DNA from: Acidobacteria bacterium RBG_13_68_16
Lineage (GTDB): Bacteria > Acidobacteriota > Thermoanaerobaculia > Thermoanaerobaculales > Thermoanaerobaculaceae
Reading direction: 5' to 3'
NCBI GenBank assembly: GCA_001766905.1
Contig: MEKI01000056.1
Location: 20,611-70,404 of the forward strand
Length of the DNA: 49,794 nt
This document shows positions 1 through 9,753 of this stretch, piece by piece (within the stretch, counting starts at the first letter, position 1; every line of letters starts with the position of its first letter). The notes under the pieces were generated by a model. The model saw only the letters and a program-made list of their open reading frames with translations. It did not search any database and was not told the origin of the DNA. Position numbers and translations under genes: made by a program.

Positions 1-7
1 CCGGCTG

Positions 8-1162
8 GTGCGCGAGGCGCTGGAACAGATGGCCCGCTTCCGCATCTCGGGCCTTCCCGTCGTGGACGAGCACGGCCAGCTCAAGGGGATCCTCACCAAC
101 CGCGACCTCCGCTTCTGCACGGAGGTCGACCGCCCGATCGCCGACTTCATGACCAAGGACCACCTAGTGACCGCGCCCGTCGGCACCACCCTCGAGGCCG
201 CCAAGGCGCTCCTGCACAAGCACCGCATCGAGAAGCTCCTCGTGGTCGACGATGAGGGAAACCTCAAGGGCCTGATCACGGTCAAGGACATCAAGAAGGC
301 GCAGGAGTACCCGAACGCCTGCAAGGACGCGCTCGGCCGGCTGCGAGTGGCCGCTGCCGTGGGCTCAGGGACGGATCTCGACCAGCGTTGCGCCGCACTA
401 GTCGCCGCCAAGGTGGACCTCCTGTGCCTCGACTCGTCCCACGGTCACAGCGAGAAGGTCCTGTCCGCGGCCAAGCGGGTCAAGGAGCGTTTCCCCGAGG
501 TGCCGCTGATGGCGGGAAACGTCGCGACGTTCGAGGGCGCCCGGGATCTGATCGCCCTCGGGGTGGACGCGGTCAAGGTGGGCGTCGGGCCGGGTTCGAT
601 CTGCACGACCCGCGTGGTGACCGGCGCCGGCGTCCCGCAGATCACCGCGATCCTGGAGTGCGCGCGCGCCTGCCGCAACGCCGACGTCCCGCTGATCGCC
701 GACGGCGGCGTCAAGTACTCCGGCGACATCACCAAGGCCCTCGCCGCCGGCGCGGACACGGTCATGATCGGGTCGCTGTTCGCGGGGGTGGACGAGTCCC
801 CGGGCGAACAGATCCTCTACCAGGGGCGTACCTTCAAGGCATACCGTGGCATGGGCTCGCTGGGCGCGATGAAAAGCGGCGAGGGGGGGCGCGAACGGTA
901 CTTCCAGGACGACGAGGAGCCGTCCAAGCTGGTGCCGGAGGGGATCGAGGGCATGGTGCCGTACAAGGGACCCCTTTCCGCACAGCTCACGCAGCTGGTG
1001 GGCGGGCTGCGCTCGGGGATGGGGCTCTCGGGCTGCGCCACCATCGTGCAGCTCTGGGAGCGGGCTCGTTTCATGCGCATCACCTCTGCGGGCCTCAAGG
1101 AGTCCCACGCCCACGACGTCGTCATCACCAAGGAAGCGCCCAACTACAGGGTCGAGCGCTAG
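8..1162 (+). CDS. guaB: IMP dehydrogenase, 5' truncated by window edge
   Basis: CBS-domain segment followed by the IMPDH barrel with [20 protein letters not shown] catalytic loop, [30 protein letters not shown] and [10 protein letters not shown] motifs; frame is open to the window edge. Confidence 0.97.
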   Translation: MREALEQMARFRISGLPVVDEHGQLKGILTNRDLRFCTEVDRPIADFMTKDHLVTAPVGTTLEAAKALLHKHRIEKLLVVDDEGNLKGLITVKDIKKAQEYPNACKDALGRLRVAAAVGSGTDLDQRCAALVAAKVDLLCLDSSHGHSEKVLSAAKRVKERFPEVPLMAGNVATFEGARDLIALGVDAVKVGVGPGSICTTRVVTGAGVPQITAILECARACRNADVPLIADGGVKYSGDITKALAAGADTVMIGSLFAGVDESPGEQILYQGRTFKAYRGMGSLGAMKSGEGGRERYFQDDEEPSKLVPEGIEGMVPYKGPLSAQLTQLVGGLRSGMGLSGCATIVQLWERARFMRITSAGLKESHAHDVVITKEAPNYRVER

Positions 1163-1175
1163 GGCGGAGAGAGCC

Positions 1176-1931
1176 ATGCCCGACCGGCCAGCCATGACTC
1201 CCGAGCAGTTGCAGGCAGGGGCGGCCGCCATCGAGTGGTTCCACCGGATCGATCTCGGAAGCGGCATCACGACTGCGGGGCGTGACGATTCCCCCCGCAA
1301 GCTGATCGAGATCCGCATGCCGGAAGAGCTCCGGGGCAGGAGCGTTCTCGACATCGGCGCCTACGACGGCTTCTTCTCGTTCGAGGCCGAGCGGCGGGGC
1401 GCCGCCCGCGTGCTGGCGATCGACAACTGGGGTCGCCCGGAGTGCAGCCCGAAGGCAGGTTTCGAGTTCGCGAAGAGAGCCCTGGGCTCGCGCGTGGAGG
1501 ACCGCACGGTAGATGTCTACGACCTTTCCCCCGAAACCGTGGGCGTCTTCGACGTGGTGCTGTTCCTCGGCGTCCTCTACCACCTCCGGCACCCCCTCCT
1601 GGGCCTCGAACGGGTCGCGAGCGTCACCGGGGACCTGCTGATCCTGGAAACCCACGTGGACCTGCTGGACCACCGCCGCCCGGTGATGGCGTTCTACCCC
1701 GGTGACGAGCTGGGTGGGGACAGCACGAACTGGTGGGGACCGAACGTCGCCGCGGTGCTGGACATGTTGAGGACGGTCGGCTTCCGTCGCCTCGACGTGG
1801 TCAGGGCCCCCGCCCGCGAGGGCTTTCTCCACCGGGCGCTGCGGTCGGTCTTCAACGCCTTCACGAAGGGGTACCGCCTCCACGACACCCAGCGGTGGGG
1901 CCGCATGATCGTCCACGCGCGGAAGACGTAG
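1176..1931 (+). CDS. Class I SAM-dependent methyltransferase (CmoB/DUF1698-like)
   Basis: VLDIGAYDGFFSFEAERRGAARVLAIDNW motif I region and FDVVLFLGVLYHLRHPLLGLERV. Confidence 0.8.
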   Translation: MPDRPAMTPEQLQAGAAAIEWFHRIDLGSGITTAGRDDSPRKLIEIRMPEELRGRSVLDIGAYDGFFSFEAERRGAARVLAIDNWGRPECSPKAGFEFAKRALGSRVEDRTVDVYDLSPETVGVFDVVLFLGVLYHLRHPLLGLERVASVTGDLLILETHVDLLDHRRPVMAFYPGDELGGDSTNWWGPNVAAVLDMLRTVGFRRLDVVRAPAREGFLHRALRSVFNAFTKGYRLHDTQRWGRMIVHARKT

Positions 1932-1944
1932 CGCCTCCAGCGTC

Positions 1945-3492
1945 TTACGGGAACGCGGCCGGGTCGAACGTCTCCCACGGGCGCGGGACGAGGATCACCG
2001 GCAGGCGAGGGCCGCCGCCCGGCGAAGAACCGGTCGAAAACTCCCGGGGGAGGAAGGCCCCAGTCTCGTGGACGAAGCCCACCGCGGACCGCCCCGGCGG
2101 AAGCGTCTCCACCCTCTCCAGGACGAACCCCTCCCGGTACGTCTGCCAGGAGAGCAGCGCAGACAACGAGACCGCGCCGTAGGGGTCGTCGGGACGCGGG
2201 AAGTAGAGCTTGAGCTGCCCGCGCGGCGACTCCAGCAACCGGCGCAACGGGCCGCCATCGTCTCCCCGAACCACGACCACCGCGCCGCCCGCCCGGGCGT
2301 GTCGCACGAGAGGCGCGGCCTCGGTCTCCAACGTCCGAGCGATGGCTGCAAAGCGCGCCCAATCCGTGCAGTCGGCCCGGACCCGCACCGCATCGCCGGC
2401 GAGCAGTACGACGCCGAGCACGACGAACGCCGCATCGAGCTGGCGGCTCATCCGCACCGTGCGGCCGACCTCCCGCAGCGACAGGGCACATGCGGCCAGA
2501 AAGAAGAACGACGGCAGCAGCAGGTACCGCCCCGCCTGCCCGGCGCCCGGCAGCGTGGGCAGCGCGGCGAGGGCGGAGGCCACCAGGCAGAACAGCGCGC
2601 GCCGATCGCGGCGGACCACGGCGAAAGCGACCACGGCCAGCGTCAGCGCCACCGCGAGGGCCGCTCCCAGCGGGCGGTCGGACAGGAGTGCCCCGAACTC
2701 CCAGGGCACCGGCGGCAGGACGTGGAAGAGCGCCCCCGCCGTCGCGACCGCCTTGGCAGCCACCTCGGCCGGCCCCTGCCCGTAGAACCACCCCGCCTGG
2801 AAGCGCACCAGCGCCCAGTACGCGGCAAGGTACGCAGCAACAGCCGCCGCCCACGGTGCGGCGCGCCGCAGGGCACGGCGCCACGAGACCGAGAGCAGCA
2901 GCACGTCCTGCGCCAGCACGAGTGCGGGCAGAATGACCCACTCCTCCTTGGCGGCGGCGGCCAGCACCGCCGAACCGACTATCCCGAGCCGCCGTGCCGG
3001 CGTGGGTGAGCCCTCGCGCAGAAGCAGCACGCCCACGACGCCCAGCGCGAGAAGCACCTGCTTGACCTGGTTGGTGATGAAGACCACGTCGTCGGAGAGC
3101 GGCGAGGACAGCCAGAGCGCGACGACCAAGGCGGCACCCGGAGGCGGTAATGCCAGGGTGCGGCGCGTCAGGCACCACGCCAGCACGGCCAGTCCGAGCA
3201 CGAGCGCGAGCTGCACCACGCGGTAGGCGACCCACTGCCCTCCGAACAGGGCCACCGAAGCCGCGAAGAAGAGGTTTCCCGCCGGCCGCAGGTGCTGGTG
3301 GAACGGCTTGAGGAGGCTTTCCGGGTGGAGCGGGGTGGTCGCTCCCTTGAGCGCCCACTGAAGGTCCTCCGCCACCGGTCCGAGGCTCAACGCCGGCAGG
3401 TAGACCACCACGACCGCGGCACAGACCGCCACTAACAGCAGGGCGGCCAGCCACCCGCGGTCCCTCCTACCGCTGGCCTCGCTCGAGCTCAT
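1945..3492 (-). CDS. Multi-pass membrane protein, glycosyltransferase (GT-C)-like, with C-terminal soluble domain
   Basis: ORF 1945..3615; start placed at ATG 3492 (MSSSEASGRRDRGWLAALLL). Many TM helices; homologous to the divergent neighbour 3572..5083. Confidence 0.75.
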   Translation of the reverse strand: MSSSEASGRRDRGWLAALLLVAVCAAVVVVYLPALSLGPVAEDLQWALKGATTPLHPESLLKPFHQHLRPAGNLFFAASVALFGGQWVAYRVVQLALVLGLAVLAWCLTRRTLALPPPGAALVVALWLSSPLSDDVVFITNQVKQVLLALGVVGVLLLREGSPTPARRLGIVGSAVLAAAAKEEWVILPALVLAQDVLLLSVSWRRALRRAAPWAAAVAAYLAAYWALVRFQAGWFYGQGPAEVAAKAVATAGALFHVLPPVPWEFGALLSDRPLGAALAVALTLAVVAFAVVRRDRRALFCLVASALAALPTLPGAGQAGRYLLLPSFFFLAACALSLREVGRTVRMSRQLDAAFVVLGVVLLAGDAVRVRADCTDWARFAAIARTLETEAAPLVRHARAGGAVVVVRGDDGGPLRRLLESPRGQLKLYFPRPDDPYGAVSLSALLSWQTYREGFVLERVETLPPGRSAVGFVHETGAFLPREFSTGSSPGGGPRLPVILVPRPWETFDPAAFP

Positions 3493-3571
3493 CCTCTCCC
3501 GAGCGTAGCCCACGACCCCCCGTTTGGCGAGCGGACCGCCGTGACAACAACGCGCGTGGGAGAATGGCCGC

Positions 3572-5083
3572 GTGCGGTGGCTGCGAGTCGTCCTTCCGGG
3601 TTCGGTGGTCGTCATCGCGACCCTGTGGCTGTACGCACCCGCGTTGCGTTTTGAGCTCGCCGGCGACGACTACCAGTGGGTCCAGCACGCTCATCTGGCG
3701 ATGCACCGCCCGATGCTGCTCTTCGCCGACCTCGACACGTTTTACCGACCGGCAAGCACCTGGACGTTGGCGCTCGATCGCATCCTCTGGGGTTACCGCC
3801 CGCTGGGGTATCACCTCACCAACCTGCTCCTCCACGGCCTGGCAGGCGTGGGTCTCGCGCTCGTTGGGCGGAGGCTGGGGCTGCCGTGGCTCGTCGGCTG
3901 GGCGCTCGGGCTGCTCTGGGCCACCTCGCCGTTCTCCGAGGAGCCCGCGGCCTCCGTGGCCATCCGTTTCGAGGACCTGCTGCTCCTCGCATGGCTGGGG
4001 ATGATCCTCGCCTGGCCGCGACCCGGGCAGCGCTGGCGCACCGGGGGGGGTGTCGCGGCGGCGGGGTTCACGGCGCTGGCGCTGCTCTCCAAGGAGACAT
4101 GGGTGATCACACCGGGGCTGGTGTGCGCCCTCGAGTTTGGGTTCCGCAAGACCGATCTCAGGCGCGCGCTGCGTACCGCTCTGCCATTCCTGGCCCTCGC
4201 CCTGGCGTACGCGGTGATCTACTTCCTCGCATTCCCGGGCAGCAAGAACTACTACGAGGGTTCCCTGCGCCCGCTCTTGAAGGTGCCGCACCAGCTTGCC
4301 GCCTTTCTCGTCCTCGAGGGGCTCGCTCCGCTGGCCTTTTCGCTCTCGGCAGCCGGGGTCGTGGCGGTGGTGGCGACGGCGTTCGTGGTGGTTTTTGGCC
4401 TGCGGCGGCACAACCCGGCAGCGATCGTCGGAGCGGCGTTGCTTCTGCTTCCGATGCTGCCCACGCTGCTCGTGCCGTACCTGCCCACCCGCTACACCTC
4501 CATCCCCTATGTCGGGTTCCTGCTGCTGCTCGCCGGCGCGGCTCAGGAACTCGTGAGGGAGACCCGCTCCGGCTGGCGAGCCGTCGAAGCGGTGGCGGCC
4601 GTCGTCGTTCTCGCCCTCGTGCTCGTCGCGGGTGCCGTCGCGGTGCGTGCCGATCTCAACGATCTGAGGCGTGTTTCGGAGGCACACCGCACGCTGCTTG
4701 GGGAGGCGCGCGCTTGCCTCGACCGGTTCCCGCTCCAGCGACCGATCCTCGTCGTGCGCGAGGAGAACGACAACCCGCTCCGGGACATCACCACGAGCCC
4801 GCTCGGCATGCCCAAGCTCCTCTTCCCGCGGCACTCGGACCCCTATGCGCTGGCGGATGCCGCTGCGCTTTTCGAGTGGGTGTTCGGGCGCGAGGAAGTG
4901 TCGGTCCGCCGATTCGACGACGGCGAGCAGCGCTTCCGTGAGAGCGACGGCGCCGTACTCGCCCACCGCACCGGGGGTTTCTCCTGGCTCTCGCTCGAGG
5001 CGCCCCGACTCGGCGAGTTGGCCCGCACAACGCGGGAGGCCGGGTCGCGCACGCGCATCATCTACGGGGCGCACCTGCCCTAG
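3572..5083 (+). CDS. Multi-pass membrane protein, glycosyltransferase (GT-C)-like, paralogue of 1945..3492
   Basis: Multiple TM segments; GDDYQW near N-terminus; C-terminal LVVREENDNPLRDITTSPLGMPKLLFPRHSDPYA resembles VVVRGDDGGPLRRLLESPRGQLKLYFPRPDDPYG of the neighbour. Confidence 0.75.
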   Translation: MRWLRVVLPGSVVVIATLWLYAPALRFELAGDDYQWVQHAHLAMHRPMLLFADLDTFYRPASTWTLALDRILWGYRPLGYHLTNLLLHGLAGVGLALVGRRLGLPWLVGWALGLLWATSPFSEEPAASVAIRFEDLLLLAWLGMILAWPRPGQRWRTGGGVAAAGFTALALLSKETWVITPGLVCALEFGFRKTDLRRALRTALPFLALALAYAVIYFLAFPGSKNYYEGSLRPLLKVPHQLAAFLVLEGLAPLAFSLSAAGVVAVVATAFVVVFGLRRHNPAAIVGAALLLLPMLPTLLVPYLPTRYTSIPYVGFLLLLAGAAQELVRETRSGWRAVEAVAAVVVLALVLVAGAVAVRADLNDLRRVSEAHRTLLGEARACLDRFPLQRPILVVREENDNPLRDITTSPLGMPKLLFPRHSDPYALADAAALFEWVFGREEVSVRRFDDGEQRFRESDGAVLAHRTGGFSWLSLEAPRLGELARTTREAGSRTRIIYGAHLP

Positions 5084-5110
5084 AGCCACCCTGCGGCATC
5101 GGCCGGGGCG

Positions 5111-6709
5111 CTACGGCACACGTGCGAGACGGGCCAACCGGCCCTCCAGCGCACCCCCTGCTCGGGCCAGCAGCACGAACTGGTACGGCTGCAACCGGTC
5201 GGGCAGGGGTCGGTACTGGCTCAGGATCCAGCGCACAACCGGGTGCGCCGGAAGTGACCCCGCGCCGGGCTGCGGCCGGATCACCACCAATTCGGGCGGG
5301 TCGTGGGCGAGATCGGCGAGCACTCTCCTGCTCAGGGCCTGGGCGCACGGACCCTCGAGCAGGGGTTCTATGAACAGCGCACCCGTGGGTGGCTTGCGCC
5401 CGGTGTAGAAGTACAGCCCGCTCTCGGAGCCCCAGTGATAGAAGGTTTCTCCGGGGCGCAGCAGGCCCTCGATCACCCGCGCGGTCCTCTCGGTATCCAC
5501 GACGATCGCACCGTACTTGGTCTGGGCCCACCCATCGGCCGAGAGCGTGTAGCTCGGGAGCTGAATCATCGCCAGAACGCCCACGAGCAGCATGCCTCCG
5601 GTGTGCAGGAGCCTTGCGCCCGCCCCCGCGAGCCGGTCGAGAGCCGCGAGCGCCCAGGCGGCGCCCACCGCCACAACCGGCAGCCAAAGTTGGTAGTAGT
5701 GCGCGTAGAACTTGCCTGGAGCGGCGATCGCGACGAGGACCGAGGCGGCCATGGCCAGGAGCAGCACCGTTTCGCGCGGGACCTGGTTCCAGCGGACGAG
5801 CGTGAGGCCGAGGAGCGAGACTGTCACCAGCGGGAGGAGCGAGACCATCGCGCCGGGCAGCAGGTTCCAGGGGGCCAGGCCCTGAAGCAGGTTCCAGACC
5901 AGCGTGTCGGCGTAGAAGCCGTTGTAGGTAAAGACGGCGCCCGCGAAATCGGCGAGCCTTCGCGTCAGCGCGAAGTAACCGACGACGAACATCCAGGTGG
6001 CGACCCCGATTGCGACGATGAGGGCGCCATCGGCAAGCGCCCGACGCCTGCCCGGCGCGCCCCCCGGGGGGGATGCCACATGGGCGCCGACGAGGAAGGC
6101 GGCGCACACCGCGACGACCGGTTTGTAGAGCGTGGCCAGCGCCAGCAGGGCGCCGGCCACGATGACCCGGGCCCTGTCAGCCTTGGAGGCGCGCATCCCC
6201 GCCAGCAGCGCGAACGCCCAGATCAGGCAGGCGTTGAGGAAGACCTCGGTGTTGGGCTGGTTTCCCTGCAGCGTGAGGTCGCCGGCGGCCACGGCCCAGA
6301 ACGCCGCGGCCCACAGCCCTGTAACCACGCCCAGACGCCGCGTCCGTCCCGCCCCGAGGACCCCGAGGAGCGTCGCCACCGCGGCGAGCACGCCGAGTAG
6401 GTAGACCGAACCGGGTCCGAAGCCGGCCACCACCTCGGCGGCCCAGTAGGTGACGTGGATCGCCGGCGGCTTGTGGTCCCACAGGTCCGAATAGAGTGCG
6501 CGACCGTCGCGCAGACCGTGGGCGATCACCGCATACGTCGCGAGATCGCGCTCCAGCGGCTCGTCGTAGGTGTGGAGCCTCGCGACCATGATGATCACGG
6601 TAAGCAGAGCGACCACGGTCGCCGTGATCAGACGAGAGGCTCGCCCGACTCCGTGAGGAGGCGGCGCTGCTTCGAGAACCGAAGCCACCGAGCGGTGCTC
6701 GTCACCCAC
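5111..6709 (-). CDS. GT39/ArnT-like dolichyl-phosphate-mannose mannosyltransferase family membrane protein
   Basis: N-terminal EPLERDLATYAVIAHGLRDGRALYSDLWDHKPPAI (acidic ERD and DHKPP motifs typical of the PMT_2 family) plus many TM helices. Confidence 0.8.
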   Translation of the reverse strand: MGDEHRSVASVLEAAPPPHGVGRASRLITATVVALLTVIIMVARLHTYDEPLERDLATYAVIAHGLRDGRALYSDLWDHKPPAIHVTYWAAEVVAGFGPGSVYLLGVLAAVATLLGVLGAGRTRRLGVVTGLWAAAFWAVAAGDLTLQGNQPNTEVFLNACLIWAFALLAGMRASKADRARVIVAGALLALATLYKPVVAVCAAFLVGAHVASPPGGAPGRRRALADGALIVAIGVATWMFVVGYFALTRRLADFAGAVFTYNGFYADTLVWNLLQGLAPWNLLPGAMVSLLPLVTVSLLGLTLVRWNQVPRETVLLLAMAASVLVAIAAPGKFYAHYYQLWLPVVAVGAAWALAALDRLAGAGARLLHTGGMLLVGVLAMIQLPSYTLSADGWAQTKYGAIVVDTERTARVIEGLLRPGETFYHWGSESGLYFYTGRKPPTGALFIEPLLEGPCAQALSRRVLADLAHDPPELVVIRPQPGAGSLPAHPVVRWILSQYRPLPDRLQPYQFVLLARAGGALEGRLARLARVP

Positions 6710-6783
6710 GCCCCTCTATGGTACCCCGCAAGGCAGGGTCGGACTGGCGCGCCGCAGCCTGAGCCGCGTATCCTTGAGGGAGG

Positions 6784-7638
6784 ATGAACAGCGCGGAGCC
6801 CTTGCCGCTCGTGGTGATCGAGCCGACGCGAGGACTGGCCGCGCTCCGCCTCGGGGAACTGTGGGCGTACCGCGAGCTGCTCTATTTCCTGGTCTGGCGG
6901 GACGTCAAGGTGCGGTATAAGCAAACCGCGCTCGGAGCCGCGTGGGCGATCCTGCAGCCTCTGATGACGGTAGCCGTGTTCACGGTCTTCTTCGGCCGTC
7001 TCGCGGGAATCGCATCCGACGGCCTGCCGTATCCGCTCTTCTCGTACGCCGGCTTGTTGGTGTGGACGTTCTTCGCGCAGGGGCTCTCGCAGTCCTCCAA
7101 CAGCGTCGTCGGTTCCGCGCAGCTCATCACCAAGGTTTACTTCCCGAGGCTGGTCATCCCGATCGCGGCGGTGCTCTCGGGGCTCGTGGACCTCGCGGTG
7201 GCGTTGCCCGTGCTTGCCGCCATGCTGTGGTACTACGGGATCTGGCCGAGCCTAGCAGTGTTGACGGTCCCTCTCCTCGCCCTGCTGGCCCTGGTGGCGG
7301 CGACCGGCGTGGGACTGTGGCTGTCCGCGCTCAACGTCGAGTACCGCGACGTCCGCCACGTCGTGCCCTTTCTCGTCCAGCTTTGGCTGTTTGTGACTCC
7401 CGTGATCTACCCCGCGAGCACTCTGGCACCCCGCCTGCAACGTCTGGGGCTGCCGCCGTGGCTATGGGGCATCAACCCCATGACCGGGGTCGTGGAAGGG
7501 TTTCGGTGGGCGATGCTCGACGCCCCGACGAGCCCGGGTTCGCTCATCGCCGCCAGCACCGTGACCAGCCTTGCCCTGCTGATCTCGGGCGTCTACTACT
7601 TCCGACGGGTCGAGAGGTCGTTCGCCGATGTCGTGTAA
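6784..7638 (+). CDS. ABC transporter permease, polysaccharide/polyol-phosphate export (Wzm-like)
   Basis: LLYFLVWRDVKVRYKQTALGAAWAILQPLMTVAVFTVFFGRLAGI is the ABC2 polysaccharide exporter signature; followed by the cognate ATPase. Confidence 0.92.
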   Translation: MNSAEPLPLVVIEPTRGLAALRLGELWAYRELLYFLVWRDVKVRYKQTALGAAWAILQPLMTVAVFTVFFGRLAGIASDGLPYPLFSYAGLLVWTFFAQGLSQSSNSVVGSAQLITKVYFPRLVIPIAAVLSGLVDLAVALPVLAAMLWYYGIWPSLAVLTVPLLALLALVAATGVGLWLSALNVEYRDVRHVVPFLVQLWLFVTPVIYPASTLAPRLQRLGLPPWLWGINPMTGVVEGFRWAMLDAPTSPGSLIAASTVTSLALLISGVYYFRRVERSFADVV

Positions 7639-7683
7639 TGCGCCTCCCACAACGCTCATCAGGTTCGACACCCGGAGCGACCA

Positions 7684-8949
7684 GTGACAGACGTCGCCAT
7701 CCGAGTCCAGGGACTTTCGAAGCTCTACCGCATCGGCGAGCGCCAGAGGTACAAGTCGCTACGCGAGACCATCATGAGGAGCCTGGTGGCGCCTTTCCGA
7801 AAAGGCGGCCGGCGCCTGCCCGAGACAATTTGGGCGCTCGATGACGTCTCCTTTGAGGTCATGCGCGGTGAGGTGGTCGGGGTGATTGGCCGCAACGGTG
7901 CCGGCAAGAGCACTCTCCTCAAGATCCTCTCGCGGATCACCGAGCCGACCCGCGGCCGGGTCGAGGTGTGCGGCCGGGTCGGCAGCCTCCTCGAGGTCGG
8001 CACCGGTTTTCACCAGGAGTTGACGGGCCGGGAGAACATCTACTTGAACGGTGCCATCCTCGGCATGAAGCGCGCTGAGATCGAGCGCAAGTTCGACGAG
8101 ATCGTCGCCTTTGCAGAGGTGGAGAGGTTCGTCGACACACCGGTGAAGCACTTCTCCACCGGAATGTACCTCCGGCTCGCCTTTGCCGTGGCGGCGCACC
8201 TCGAGCCGGAGATCCTCCTCGTGGACGAGGTGCTCGCGGTGGGGGACGTATCCTTCCAAAAGAAGTGCCTGGGCAAGATGGGTGAGGTTGCCAACCAGGG
8301 CCGGACCGTGCTCTTCGTCAGTCACGACATGACCGCTATCAGGCGCCTTTGCCAACGCGCAATCTGGCTGGACACTGGGCGAGTGGCGCAAGTCGACGGC
8401 GTCGGTGTTGTCGTGGATTCCTTCCTCAACTCGCTTGGTGGTCTCGGGGGGGCTACCAAAACCTGGCCGGTCGCCACTGCACCGGGTGACGACAGTGTTC
8501 GGATCCTCTCGGTGGCTGTGACAAACACAATGGGCGAACCCCGTGAGAGCCTCGCACTATCCGACCCGATCCTGCTGGTCTTGAGGTTCGAGGTCAACCA
8601 AGAGGGCATACGCCTGAATCCGGTCTTTGTCGTGAAGAGCACCCTTGGCGTCACGATCTTCTCAACCGCAAACTACGAGGATCCGGAGTACGGCCACCGG
8701 CTCTATTCAAGCGGCACATACCAGGCAACTTGCACCGTTCCCGCACATGTATTGAACGACGGGCTTTACGTCGTGGACGCTCTCTTGGTCGAATCGACAA
8801 GGTTCGTGCGCGCGGCAGCGGCTGGCGCCGTTTCGCTTTCCACCTACGACGATGGCTCAACCCGTGGTGACTACCTCGGCGATTGGGTAGGGATTGTCCG
8901 GCCAAGATGTCATTGGCGTGCAGAAAAACTCGGGAGGCTCCGTGACTAG
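7684..8949 (+). CDS. ABC transporter ATP-binding protein with C-terminal substrate-binding (Wzt-like) domain
   Basis: Walker A GRNGAGKST, FSTGMYLRLAFAVAAHLEPEILLVDEVLAVGD; ~170-aa C-terminal extension typical of Wzt_C. Confidence 0.93.
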   Translation: MTDVAIRVQGLSKLYRIGERQRYKSLRETIMRSLVAPFRKGGRRLPETIWALDDVSFEVMRGEVVGVIGRNGAGKSTLLKILSRITEPTRGRVEVCGRVGSLLEVGTGFHQELTGRENIYLNGAILGMKRAEIERKFDEIVAFAEVERFVDTPVKHFSTGMYLRLAFAVAAHLEPEILLVDEVLAVGDVSFQKKCLGKMGEVANQGRTVLFVSHDMTAIRRLCQRAIWLDTGRVAQVDGVGVVVDSFLNSLGGLGGATKTWPVATAPGDDSVRILSVAVTNTMGEPRESLALSDPILLVLRFEVNQEGIRLNPVFVVKSTLGVTIFSTANYEDPEYGHRLYSSGTYQATCTVPAHVLNDGLYVVDALLVESTRFVRAAAAGAVSLSTYDDGSTRGDYLGDWVGIVRPRCHWRAEKLGRLRD

Positions 8950-9748
8950 CAGGGTGCCGGAGAGAATCATGCCCGGTGAAATCGCCTGGGAGATGTACTA
9001 CTTGGAGCACCGACAGCGCTACGAGTTCGCTGCCGAGCGCTGCAGGGGGCTGGCGGTGCTCGATGTTGCCTCTGGTGTGGGCTATGGGTCCGAGTTACTG
9101 ATGCATGCCCGGGCAAGGGCCGCAGTCGCCGCGGATCTCGCTTTAGACTGCATCGCAATCGGCCGGCGACTGTTCTCCGCGAACGGTGTCTTCTTTGCTT
9201 GTGCCAACGCTGTGGAACTTCCCTTCAAGGACGGGAGCTTCGACGCGGTGGTCTCCTTCGAGACCATAGAACACCTCCACCAAGTCCGTGACTTTGTTAC
9301 TGCGGTCTGTCGGGTTCTTCGCCCCCAGGGACTCTTCATTTGCAGTTCTCCCAACAAAGAATTCACTATGCGGCGCGAAAAGCCTTCCAATCCCCACCAC
9401 CAGATTGAGATGACGTACGACGAACTCGCCGAGACCATCAGGAGCGGCGGGTTTGAGATCACGGAGTTGTTCTCGCAGTCCCATTCGCCCTCGTACAGCC
9501 GCTTCTTGGACCTCCTTGATCAACTCGGACGTGTGGAAGAAGTCATCTGCTATAGCAGGTTTCTCGGAATTGAGAACGCGCTACGAAAGCTCCTTGGACG
9601 CAAAGTCTGGTCACTCCGACCCTCCTCCCAACTCCTGTCAAGAGCAGTGCACGGGGATTTTGTGATCGAGCCCCTCGCCAAGCCGTCGTCTCGCTCTGTG
9701 ACCTACATCGTCTGTGCCAGAAAATGCAGTACGGACATCACCGGTTGA
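8942..9748 (+). CDS. Class I SAM-dependent methyltransferase
   Basis: VLDVASGVGYGSELL motif; DGSFDAVVSFETIEHLHQV. GTG start at 8942 overlaps the stop of the ATPase (8949); the ORF track start at 8894 lies inside the ATPase gene. Confidence 0.85.
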   Translation: MTSRVPERIMPGEIAWEMYYLEHRQRYEFAAERCRGLAVLDVASGVGYGSELLMHARARAAVAADLALDCIAIGRRLFSANGVFFACANAVELPFKDGSFDAVVSFETIEHLHQVRDFVTAVCRVLRPQGLFICSSPNKEFTMRREKPSNPHHQIEMTYDELAETIRSGGFEITELFSQSHSPSYSRFLDLLDQLGRVEEVICYSRFLGIENALRKLLGRKVWSLRPSSQLLSRAVHGDFVIEPLAKPSSRSVTYIVCARKCSTDITG

Positions 9749-9753
9749 GCGAA

